A stretch of DNA of 8,238 bases from Clostridia bacterium (GTDB lineage Bacteria > Bacillota > Clostridia > Christensenellales > Borkfalkiaceae). The stretch lies in NCBI GenBank assembly GCA_029054485.1, contig JAIDFD010000211.1, positions 1-8,238 on the forward strand. The letters run 5' to 3'. Position 1 is the stretch's first letter; the number at the start of each line of letters is the position of its first letter. Positions 1 through 5,586 of this stretch are shown piece after piece. The notes under the pieces were generated by a model, which was not told the origin of the DNA, did no database searches, and saw only the letters and a program-made list of their open reading frames with translations. The position numbers and the translations under genes are program-made.

Positions 1-20
1 CGGCGCGGGGCGGCTGAATT

Positions 21-383
21 TTATTTATTTGCAACGTAGTCTTTCATCATCTGATAGGTTGCGTCCGACAAGGCGTGCTCCATTTCGCACGCGTCCGCGT
101 CCGCGTCCATATCGTTTACGCCGTGCAACTGCAAAAATTTCTTAATCGTGCAGTGCCGCCCGAATACTTCTTTTGCGTACTCCTCGCCCTGTTTGGTTAG
201 GTAAATGTGCAAGCCGTCGCACTCAACCCAACCCTTTTCCTGCAAAATTTTAACCGCCTTTTGCACTGCGGGCTGAGAAACGCCTATTCTGCGCGCAACG
301 TCGACCCTGTGAACAAACTCGCTCTCGCGGGATAAAAGCAGGATACATTCAAGATAATCTTCCGTGGACTGATTGTGTTTCAT
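21..383 (-). CDS. DtxR/MntR-family metal-dependent transcriptional regulator
   Basis: A 120-residue cytoplasmic DNA-binding repressor expected to sense Fe(II) or Mn(II) and control metal-uptake genes. The N-terminal winged helix-turn-helix (about 9-65) includes VARRIGVSQPAVQKAVKIL at 29-47. A short dimerisation/metal domain follows, and there is no C-terminal SH3-like domain, so it has the short MntR layout. By eye, D9, E12, H77, E102 and H103 line up with MntR ligands D8, E11, H77, E102 and H103. C99 stands where MntR has a Glu and DtxR/IdeR have a Cys (the C-x-x-E-H pattern), so the metal cannot be decided. I chose the ATG at 383 over the in-frame TTG at 401 because that TTG lies inside the promoter, upstream of the predicted start of transcription. 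Family confident; target genes are not in the window. Confidence 0.9.
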   Translation of the reverse strand: MKHNQSTEDYLECILLLSRESEFVHRVDVARRIGVSQPAVQKAVKILQEKGWVECDGLHIYLTKQGEEYAKEVFGRHCTIKKFLQLHGVNDMDADADACEMEHALSDATYQMMKDYVANK

Positions 384-389
384 AATTCC

Positions 390-418
390 ATTATATTCCA
401 AAACCGCCCGTTTGTCAA
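390..418 (-). promoter_or_regulatory. Perfect sigma-A promoter of the dtxR-family gene, leaderless architecture
   Basis: Read on the minus strand: TTGACA (418-413), a 17-bp spacer, TATAAT (395-390), then six bases and the ATG at 383. The usual +1, seven bases after the last base of the -10 box, falls on the A of the ATG. There is no room for a Shine-Dalgarno site, so a leaderless mRNA is inferred. The promoter begins only 19 bp past the stop codon of the upstream xre gene, so this gene need not depend on xre transcription. Confidence 0.85.
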
Positions 419-437
419 TAAAAACTTAACTTGGGTT

Positions 438-644
438 TTAATCTTCAAGTCCCAACAAATAATCCGCCGAAACTTCCAATATCTTGCAAAGAGCGCGAAT
501 GTCGTTTACATTTGGCTCGGATAATCCTTGTTCCCAGCTTGCCAAACCAGTTACCGATTTATTTACCAATGCGGCTAACTGTTTTTGCGTTAAGCCCCTT
601 TCAATTCTGAGTTCTTTAATCCTTTTCTTTATTTCGTACTTCAT
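438..644 (-). CDS. Small XRE-family (Cro/CI-type) repressor
   Basis: A 68-residue protein that is almost entirely one HTH_3 domain. The helix-turn-helix lies at about 16-42 (GLTQKQLAALVNKSVTGLAS, then WEQG), followed by PNVNDIRALCKILEVSADYLLG, which is typical of XRE repressors. There is no sensor or oligomerisation domain beyond this. It is divergent from the four-cysteine gene at 762, and the intergenic region holds two matching palindromic sites (666-700), so it probably represses that promoter and perhaps its own. No clear Shine-Dalgarno site precedes the ATG. A TAAAAT at 657-652 ends seven bases before the ATG, so the transcript may be nearly leaderless, but no good -35 is visible. Family certain; target and inducer are inference. 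Confidence 0.9.
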   Translation of the reverse strand: MKYEIKKRIKELRIERGLTQKQLAALVNKSVTGLASWEQGLSEPNVNDIRALCKILEVSADYLLGLED

Positions 645-665
645 ATTATGAATTTTACAACAAAC

Positions 666-700
666 TACTAAATTTTAGTTGACAATACTAAAATTTAGTA
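666..700. promoter_or_regulatory. Twin palindromic operators, probably for the XRE repressor
   Basis: Site 1 is TACTAAATTTTAGT (666-679) and site 2 is ACTAAAATTTAGTA (687-700), separated by TGACAAT. Each contains a 13-bp near-perfect palindrome, ACTAAA-N-TTTAGT or its complement, and the two sites are inverted copies of each other. Their centres (673 and 693) are 20 bp apart, about two helical turns, so dimers would sit on the same face. Site 1 overlaps the first base of the plus-strand -35 box and site 2 fills the -35/-10 spacer: a classic occlusion layout. That the repressor is the divergent XRE protein is inferred from position. Confidence 0.75.
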
Positions 701-707
701 TTAAAAT
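679..707 (+). promoter_or_regulatory. Sigma-A promoter of the four-cysteine protein gene
   Basis: TTGACA (679-684), a 17-bp spacer, then TAAAAT (702-707). Transcription is expected to start near 714, giving a leader of about 48 nt that contains the dispersed repeat at 731-759. The spacer is almost wholly occupied by operator site 2. Confidence 0.75.
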
Positions 708-730
708 TAAGAAAAAACTTTTTCCGGCAA

Positions 731-759
731 AAGATTTTTCGGCTTCGCTCAGAATGACA
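731..759 (-). repeat. Dispersed repeat copy 1 (TGTCATTCTGAGC... type)
   Basis: Read on the minus strand, this copy begins TGTCATTCTGAGCGAAGCC and ends GAAAAATCTT. Two relatives occur at 8081-8111 and 8203-8238. It lies within the predicted 5' leader of the gene at 762, ending two bases before its ATG. Such short repeats are typically intergenic and multi-copy in bacterial genomes; genome-wide number cannot be judged here. Confidence 0.7.
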
Positions 760-761
760 AT

Positions 762-1022
762 ATGGAAAATTTACACAACTGTGAAAACTGCAAATTTTAC
801 AATAAGTTTTATTATATTTTTGCGGAGAAGTTGGTCTATACCAACAGCGGGAGCTGTATAAATCAACTGATAAATACAAATACCGCCCGCAAAACGGTAA
901 AAGGCAAACTGCCTTGCGAATACTGGGAAAAAATTGACAGCCCCGCTGCCGTTCAACCCGAAAGGCTTGAAAAGGCGATAATAAAATTCAAACAACGTCT
1001 TGCCTATATTTTTTTACTTTAA
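762..1022 (+). CDS. Small four-cysteine protein of unknown function, probable metal-binding knuckle
   Basis: An 86-residue soluble protein. It has a CENC pair at residues 7-10, a third cysteine in GSCIN (C32) and a fourth in PCEYWE (C52). The CxxC-FY...GxC-N...PC-x-x-W spacing resembles short, mostly hypothetical clostridial proteins that I know only as uncharacterised; zinc binding is inferred from the four cysteines. The tail (about 62-80) is charged and probably helical. There is no signal peptide. The ATG at 762 is the only plausible start: the frame is open back to a stop at 708-710 but has no ATG, GTG or TTG. No Shine-Dalgarno site is visible, and the repeat sits immediately upstream. 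An operator-covered promoter supports a real, regulated gene. An overlapping frame starting at 679 is a shadow. Confidence 0.7.
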   Translation: MENLHNCENCKFYNKFYYIFAEKLVYTNSGSCINQLINTNTARKTVKGKLPCEYWEKIDSPAAVQPERLEKAIIKFKQRLAYIFLL

Positions 1023-1034
1023 AAACACGTTTCC

Positions 1035-1062
1035 GCCGCCCGCGCCGAAAGGCGCGGGCGGC
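1035..1062. terminator. All-GC 12-bp hairpin between convergent genes, probable shared terminator
   Basis: Arms GCCGCCCGCGCC (1035-1046) and GGCGCGGGCGGC (1051-1062) are perfectly complementary around a GAAA loop. On the minus strand, downstream of prfA, the stem is followed by GGAAACGTGTTTTT, so the T-tract comes late. On the plus strand, 12 nt past the four-cysteine gene, it is followed by an AT-rich stretch with no clean T-tract. It probably ends transcription from both sides but is not textbook in either direction. A weaker hairpin, AAAGCG-GAA-CGCTTT followed by TTAT, lies at 1122-1140 and runs into the end of prfA. Confidence 0.55.
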
Positions 1063-1136
1063 TAAATTTAAGTTTGATTTGTGATAAAGTTATATTCGCT
1101 AACGCAATTAAGATACGGGGTAAAGCGGAACGCTTT

Positions 1137-2213
1137 TTATTCACCGGCGAGCAGACGCTCGCGCTCGGCGACGGCAAGAGCCTCTATCATTTCCTCTATG
1201 TCGCCCATTATGAACGTATCCAGTGAATACAGCGAAAGTCCTATTCTGTGGTCGGTAACCCGCCCCTGCGGAAAGTTGTAGGTGCGTATGCGTTCACTTC
1301 TGTCGCCCCGCCCGACGAGAGATTTTCTGTGTTCATCGTAAGCGGTGCGGTTTTGCGACTGGTAGTAGTCGTATAGGCGCGAGCGCAGAACCTTGAAAGC
1401 CTTGTCCTTGTTTTTGAGCTGGCTCCGCTCGTCCTGACAGGTAACCACTATCCCCGTGGGGAAGTGGGTAATTCTTATCGCGGTTTCGGTCTTGTTTACC
1501 TTCTGACCGCCCGCGCCGGACGAGCGGTAAACGTCCAGACGAATATCCTCGTCCCTGATTTCTACTTCCACGTCCTCTGCCTCGGGCAGAACGGCAACCG
1601 TTACGGTCGAGGTGTGAACCCTGCCCTGCGACTCGGTTTCGGGCACGCGCTGAACACGGTGAACGCCGCTTTCGAATTTAAGCTGTTTGTACGCGTCCCT
1701 GCCGAACACGTTGAAAACCACTTCCTTAATGCCGCCAAGCTCGGTTTCGTTTATGTCCACAAGCTCGACTTTGAGGCGGTGATGCTCGCAGTAGTTTAAG
1801 TACATTCTGTACAGCTCGTAGGCGAAAAGCGCCGCCTCTTCACCGCCCGCGCCGCCGCGGATTTCCATTATGCAGTTTCTGTCGTCGTTTTTGTCCTTGG
1901 GCAAAAGCAGAATTTTCAGCTCGCCCAGAATTTCTTCCCTGCGCTTTGCGCAGTCGTCTATCTCTTCCTGCAAGAGCGACTTCATTTCGCCGTCTGTTTC
2001 GGTCTTTAACGCCTCGCGCGCGTCGTCGAGCTGTTTTACGGTCTTTGTGTACTCCTCGTACTTTTGCGCCGTTTCGGAAAGCTCCGCCGCGTCCTTTGCG
2101 GTTTTGGTCCACTCCGCCGTATCGGAAATTACTGCGGGGTCGCTCAATTTCTCCGACAACCCGCAGTAACGCTTGTAAATTTCTTCAAGTTTTTCAATCA
2201 TTTTGTCTTGCAT
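1137..2213 (-). CDS. prfA: Peptide chain release factor 1 (RF1)
   Basis: A cytoplasmic class-I release factor that reads UAA and UAG and triggers peptide release on the ribosome. At 358 residues it is full length. The codon-reading tripeptide is PET (191-193) in HRVQRVPETESQGRVHTS. This is the RF1 motif position, whereas RF2 has SPF. The catalytic GGQ is at 235-237 in SSGAGGQKVNKTETAIRITH, and Q237 is the glutamine that PrmC methylates. The GGAGGEEAALFA signature of domain 3 is at 120-131. The ATG at 2213 lies 8 bp after the stop of the DUF1385-PrmC gene, consistent with co-transcription; an in-frame ATG at 2201 is possible. Neither has a strong Shine-Dalgarno site. Having its modifying enzyme next door is the common clostridial arrangement. 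Confidence 0.97.
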   Translation of the reverse strand: MQDKMIEKLEEIYKRYCGLSEKLSDPAVISDTAEWTKTAKDAAELSETAQKYEEYTKTVKQLDDAREALKTETDGEMKSLLQEEIDDCAKRREEILGELKILLLPKDKNDDRNCIMEIRGGAGGEEAALFAYELYRMYLNYCEHHRLKVELVDINETELGGIKEVVFNVFGRDAYKQLKFESGVHRVQRVPETESQGRVHTSTVTVAVLPEAEDVEVEIRDEDIRLDVYRSSGAGGQKVNKTETAIRITHFPTGIVVTCQDERSQLKNKDKAFKVLRSRLYDYYQSQNRTAYDEHRKSLVGRGDRSERIRTYNFPQGRVTDHRIGLSLYSLDTFIMGDIEEMIEALAVAERERLLAGE

Positions 2214-2221
2214 AACAGTAA

Positions 2222-4060
2222 TTAAAACGCTATTTTAAGGAAGCGGTCAACGCCGCTTAAATCTTTCATAACCATTGCGTAGTCGCGCTTGCCGAAGAGT
2301 TTTAAAATTTCTTCAGCCTGCCCCTCTCCGCACTCTAAAATAAGCATACCGTCCTTTGCGAGATAGCTGCGCACAACCCGCGCCAGCCGTCTGTAAAAGT
2401 CCAGTCCGTCCGCGCCGCCGTCGAGCGCGATTCTCGGCTCGTATTCGCGAACTTCCTTTTGCAAAAAGGGAATATCTCCGCTTTTTATATAGGGCGGATT
2501 GCAAACGATTACGTTAAATCTGCCGCGCACCGATGCAAACAGGTCGCTCTGGACGAAGTTAACTTCTACGCCGTTAGCCCGCGCGTTTTCTTTGGCGAGC
2601 ATAATCGCCGCGTCCGAGAGGTCCGCCGCCGTAACGCTCACTCCCCTGCTCGCGCAGTGTTTTGCAACCGAAACCGCGATACAGCCTGAACCGGTACACA
2701 TATCCAGCACCTTGTCGCCGTCCTCTACGGTTTTTACAACCGCCTCGGCCAAAAGCTCTGTTTCGGGTCTGGGGATTAACGCTCTTTCGTCCACCTTTAT
2801 TCTGCAATCGTAAAAATCAACGTCCCCGATAATATACCAGAGCGGTCTGCCCGCAAGCCGTTTTTGAACGATTGCGTTGATTTCCTTGCTTTCGGAAGAG
2901 GTCACTGCCCTTTCCGTTTTCAGCTCGCTGCGCTTGATTTCAAGCACCAGAGAGTAAATCCATTCCGCGTCGCTTTCGTCTATATTATTTTCGGCGAATT
3001 TCTTTTTTGTGTCCGCAAGCATACGCGACAAAATTCCGCCCGTTATAAACTCGGTTTCGGGCACGGCGGGGTCGGCGTCCATTTCAAGCACCTTGTTGAA
3101 GGCGGCTATCGCCACTTCAAGCATATCCTTGTCAGGCTCGCGCGTGGTTAAGGTCTTTTGGATAAGTTTTCCCGGGGCTTTGAAAATATCAACGAACTTG
3201 TTATCGAACTTAGCCAAGAATTTCAATATTTCGTATGACACGCCCGCAATCAGCGGAAGAAGCACAAGCTCTATGCCGAGGTTGATAAAAAACTTTGCAA
3301 CCTTGTTGGTTACCTGAGGACAGACGTAAGTGCCGAAAGCCCAGGTCGCGAGAGAAATTATTACTATGTTTATAAACAGAACAATAAACAGGAAAGAAGT
3401 GCCGCACCTGTCGTGTATGCGCGAACACTGCATTACCTTTTCGGGCGTTAGTTCAACCCCGCGCTCGTAAGCGTTGATTGTCTTATGCTCCGCGCCGTGG
3501 TATTTGTACAGCCTGCGGATATCCTTTAATAATAGAATAAGCGCGAGGTAAGCGATAAAGATTATCAGCTTGAACGCGCCGAGGAGAACGTACTCCCACA
3601 CCGTATCGTCCACTCCGGGAATAAGCGGCACCAGAACTCGGGGAAGAACAACGAATATGCCCACGGCAAGGACAACGCCCAGTACCGCCGAAATCAGCGA
3701 CACCACGTCCATAAGGTTCATTTTCAGCTTTTCCGCCATCCACTTTTGCAGTCTGCCCGCTTCCTCTTCGTCCTCGCCGTAAACTTTAGCCGAGCGCATG
3801 AGAGTTTTAACCCCGCGCACCATTGACAGCACAAGGTTGACCACTCCGCGCACGAAAGGTACTTTTGAGGCGCGCCTTACGTTTTTGCCTGTTTTAAGAC
3901 GTTTGGCTTCCACCTGAATTTCGCCGTCCGGGTCGCGCACCGCGGTAGCCATACAGGTTTTGCCCATCATCATAACGCCTTCTAAAACAGCCTGACCGCC
4001 GATGTAGGTACAGCTTTTTTTATTTTTGGTTTTGTTTTCGTTTTCTTTCAATTTTGCCAT
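2222..4060 (-). CDS. prmC: DUF1385 membrane protein fused to PrmC, the RF N5-glutamine methyltransferase
   Basis: A 612-residue two-part protein. Residues about 18-328 are a DUF1385 (YqhQ-like) domain, marked by YIGGQAVLEGVMMMGK (19-34), YHGAEHKTINAYE (187-199) and HDRCGTSFLF (216-225). It has hydrophobic segments near 118-145, 157-178, 222-245 and 257-275; its function is unknown. Residues about 338-612 are a full-length PrmC: an N-terminal helical domain, RPETE (431-435), the SAM-binding VLDMCTGSGCIAVSVA (451-466) and the glutamine-binding NPPY (521-524). PrmC methylates the GGQ glutamine of release factors, and prfA follows 8 bp downstream. In many Clostridia these are two adjacent genes; here the frame is continuous. 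No convincing internal start is seen: M347 has no Shine-Dalgarno site and would clip the N-terminal domain. The fusion would tether PrmC to the membrane (inference). No clear promoter precedes the ATG. Confidence 0.92.
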   Translation of the reverse strand: MAKLKENENKTKNKKSCTYIGGQAVLEGVMMMGKTCMATAVRDPDGEIQVEAKRLKTGKNVRRASKVPFVRGVVNLVLSMVRGVKTLMRSAKVYGEDEEEAGRLQKWMAEKLKMNLMDVVSLISAVLGVVLAVGIFVVLPRVLVPLIPGVDDTVWEYVLLGAFKLIIFIAYLALILLLKDIRRLYKYHGAEHKTINAYERGVELTPEKVMQCSRIHDRCGTSFLFIVLFINIVIISLATWAFGTYVCPQVTNKVAKFFINLGIELVLLPLIAGVSYEILKFLAKFDNKFVDIFKAPGKLIQKTLTTREPDKDMLEVAIAAFNKVLEMDADPAVPETEFITGGILSRMLADTKKKFAENNIDESDAEWIYSLVLEIKRSELKTERAVTSSESKEINAIVQKRLAGRPLWYIIGDVDFYDCRIKVDERALIPRPETELLAEAVVKTVEDGDKVLDMCTGSGCIAVSVAKHCASRGVSVTAADLSDAAIMLAKENARANGVEVNFVQSDLFASVRGRFNVIVCNPPYIKSGDIPFLQKEVREYEPRIALDGGADGLDFYRRLARVVRSYLAKDGMLILECGEGQAEEILKLFGKRDYAMVMKDLSGVDRFLKIAF

Positions 4061-4101
4061 TCGACTTCGCCATAATATATTTTACAAAAATTCGTTAACC
4101 G

Positions 4102-4132
4102 AAAAATATGGCTCCAAGAATTTTTGGAGCCA
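4102..4132 (-). terminator. Rho-independent terminator of rpmE
   Basis: On the minus strand the arms TGGCTCCAA (4132-4124) and TTGGAGCCA (4117-4109) form a perfect 9-bp stem with a 6-nt loop, followed by TATTTTTC. It begins 5 bp past the rpmE stop codon and separates L31 from the DUF1385-PrmC gene. Read-through is possible, since no strong promoter is seen in the 41 bp (4061-4101) between this hairpin's T-tract and the downstream ATG. Confidence 0.85.
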
Positions 4133-4137
4133 CATTT

Positions 4138-4341
4138 TCAGATATTGTATCTTTTTTTAAACTTGTCTACACGGCCGCCTGTATCAACAAGCTTCTGCTT
4201 ACCGGTAAAGAAAGGGTGGCACTTATCGCAGATATCCACCTTCAACGTTTCAACGTTTTTAGTAGTACCGGTCTTGAACGTCGCTCCGCAAGCGCATACA
4301 ACCGTCACTTCGTGATAGTCGGGATGTATTTCGGGCTTCAT
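4138..4341 (-). CDS. rpmE: 50S ribosomal protein L31, zinc-binding form
   Basis: A 67-residue component of the large ribosomal subunit. The start [20 protein letters not shown] is diagnostic. C16, C18, C38 and C41 form the C-x-C...C-x-x-C zinc site of the C+ (RpmE, not RpmE2/YtjA) class, and the [20 protein letters not shown] segment is strongly conserved. In Bacilli, C+ forms can be replaced by a zinc-free paralogue during zinc limitation; no paralogue is in this window. The gene has its own promoter and a Shine-Dalgarno site, AGGTG, seven bases before the ATG. It is followed by its own terminator. Position ahead of DUF1385/prmC and prfA is the usual clostridial order. Confidence 0.97.
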   Translation of the reverse strand: MKPEIHPDYHEVTVVCACGATFKTGTTKNVETLKVDICDKCHPFFTGKQKLVDTGGRVDKFKKRYNI

Positions 4342-4376
4342 AACTTTTCACCTCGCTAAATTTCTGATACCCGTAT

Positions 4377-4405
4377 ATTATATACCAAAGCAAAAGGTTA
4401 GTCAA
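4377..4405 (-). promoter_or_regulatory. Promoter of rpmE, with conventional leader
   Basis: On the minus strand: TTGACT (4405-4400), 17 bp, TATAAT (4382-4377). Predicted +1 is near 4370, giving a leader of about 29 nt. That leader holds the AGGTG Shine-Dalgarno site at 4353-4349. It is a useful contrast with the leaderless promoters elsewhere in the window. Confidence 0.85.
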
Positions 4406-4482
4406 TTATTTTATTGTCCGTAAACCAAAATTTATTCTCCGTATGCAAGTTTTCCCCAAAATATATTTGTGGGTGTTTTTAG

Positions 4483-4511
4483 TTGCCATTCGCCCCCGAA
4501 AAGCGTATAAT
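4483..4511 (+). promoter_or_regulatory. Promoter of the dehydrogenase gene, near-leaderless
   Basis: TTGCCA (4483-4488), a 17-bp spacer, then TATAAT (4506-4511). The predicted +1 is A4518, three bases before the ATG at 4521. An ATG at 4512 in the same frame directly abuts the -10 box and would be upstream of the transcript, so it is not the start. No Shine-Dalgarno site can fit. Confidence 0.8.
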
Positions 4512-4520
4512 ATGCGTAGT

Positions 4521-5543
4521 ATGGAAAACTGGAAATTGACAAGCGTAGAAAATCTTGTTAAAGAAGAAACCGCTTCAACCCCCGTTGAGGCCGGTCAGGT
4601 AAAGGTTAAAGTTACGCACCTACTCATCTCCGATTTCGACGCTATGCTGTACAACGGCGACGTTGCCGCGGACTATCCCAAGACCATAGGCAGGTTTGCC
4701 GTAGGTATGATTACCGAAGTCGGCGAGGACTGCTTCGGTCTTGAAAAGGGCGCGAGAGTTTGCTTAAAGCCCACAAGATGCTGCGGCAAGTGTCTTGCCT
4801 GCAAAAGCGGCAAAAGTGAAAACTGTGAAGAAATTCAGATTGCCGGAAAAGACTTCGACGGATTTTTGCGCGACTTTGTTGTATGCGGATACAACGAGGT
4901 TGCCGTTCTTCCCGACTCGGTCGACAATCTGCACGCCCTTTGCATAGAAACGGCGGGAATTGCCGAAAATATTTACGATAAACTTAATCTGTCCGCGGGT
5001 CAGAGAGTTGCCGTAGTAGGTTCGGATTTCACCGGAAATATTATCGCGCAGGTTTTGCAGTATCACAAGGTAATCCCCATTGTAATCGACAACAACCCCG
5101 CAAATCTTGAAAAAGCGAAAAAGTGCGGAATCTATTATTCCTTCCCCGCCGACGACGATCTCGTTTCAAACGTAATGGACGCGACCAGCGGCGAAATGTG
5201 CGCGGCGGCGATTTACTCGTCCGCTTCGAAACTGCCCATTTCCCTTCCGCCCCGTCTCGTCGGCAAAAAGAAAACCGTGGTTCTTACGGGAATACCCTCG
5301 CAACTCACCACTTTGAAGGCGCGGGATATTATTGATAAAGATCTGACCTTTTTCAGCGTTTCAAACGCTTACGGCTATGCAGACGCGGTCATAAATATGC
5401 TTTTACACGGCGCGGTCAATATTGATTACTTCGATAAAGAAGTAATCACGGAATACGACCCCGTTGCAATTCTGAAAGAGCGTTGCGAAAATCTTACGTC
5501 CTCTAACAGAAACAAAATGACCGTACTGAAAATGATTCTCTGA
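4521..5543 (+). CDS. Medium-chain dehydrogenase/reductase (zinc alcohol dehydrogenase-like) with altered catalytic-zinc site
   Basis: A 340-residue cytoplasmic protein of the MDR superfamily, normally NAD(P)-dependent oxidoreductases. The GroES-like N-terminal half keeps the structural zinc lobe, CGKCLACKSGKSENC, with C88, C91, C94 and C102. The usual catalytic-zinc motif, written G-I-C-G-[ST]-D-L-H in relatives, reads L-I-S-D-F-D-A-M (35-42), and the G-H-E motif reads G-R-F (57-59), so the zinc-binding Cys and His are absent by eye. The Rossmann segment AVVGSDFTGNIIAQVL (164-179) has a degenerate glycine motif but ends with an acidic D190, hinting at NAD(H). The family is clear, but substrate and even catalysis are uncertain. 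The frame is open back to 4443, but the promoter places the start at 4521. The next gene begins 43 bp downstream on the same strand. Confidence 0.85.
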   Translation: MENWKLTSVENLVKEETASTPVEAGQVKVKVTHLLISDFDAMLYNGDVAADYPKTIGRFAVGMITEVGEDCFGLEKGARVCLKPTRCCGKCLACKSGKSENCEEIQIAGKDFDGFLRDFVVCGYNEVAVLPDSVDNLHALCIETAGIAENIYDKLNLSAGQRVAVVGSDFTGNIIAQVLQYHKVIPIVIDNNPANLEKAKKCGIYYSFPADDDLVSNVMDATSGEMCAAAIYSSASKLPISLPPRLVGKKKTVVLTGIPSQLTTLKARDIIDKDLTFFSVSNAYGYADAVINMLLHGAVNIDYFDKEVITEYDPVAILKERCENLTSSNRNKMTVLKMIL

Positions 5544-5551
5544 CGCGCGTA

Positions 5552-5577
5552 ACAAAAGCAATCGTTTGCTTTGTTTT
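5552..5577 (+). terminator. Weak hairpin after the dehydrogenase gene, possible terminator
   Basis: ACAAA-A-GCAA (5552-5561) can pair with TTGC-TTTGT around TCGT, with one bulged A, and ends in a short T-run. The stem has few G-C pairs, so it may attenuate rather than stop transcription into the cardiolipin-synthase gene. Confidence 0.35.
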
Positions 5578-5586
5578 CATTCCGTT

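Noticed and set aside
679..861. A 60-codon plus-strand frame starting at the -35 box of the four-cysteine gene
   Set aside because: It would start within the promoter, upstream of the transcript, and overlaps a better gene in another frame; its sequence is partly the translated repeat.
1137..2213. RF2 (prfB), because the GGQKVNKTE context looks RF2-like
   Set aside because: The codon-recognition motif is PET, not SPF, the surrounding HRVQRVPETESQGR is RF1-type, and there is no programmed frameshift site.
2222..4060. The DUF1385-PrmC fusion as a frameshift or sequencing artefact
   Set aside because: Both domains are full length and in one frame with a plausible linker, and no partial or overlapping frame hints at a lost boundary. 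An assembly error cannot be excluded from sequence alone.
4138..4341. L31 leader as an L31 autoregulatory RNA or a zinc-controlled (Zur) site
   Set aside because: The leader is only about 29 nt and no Zur-like inverted repeat is visible; the four-cysteine L31 is the housekeeping form.
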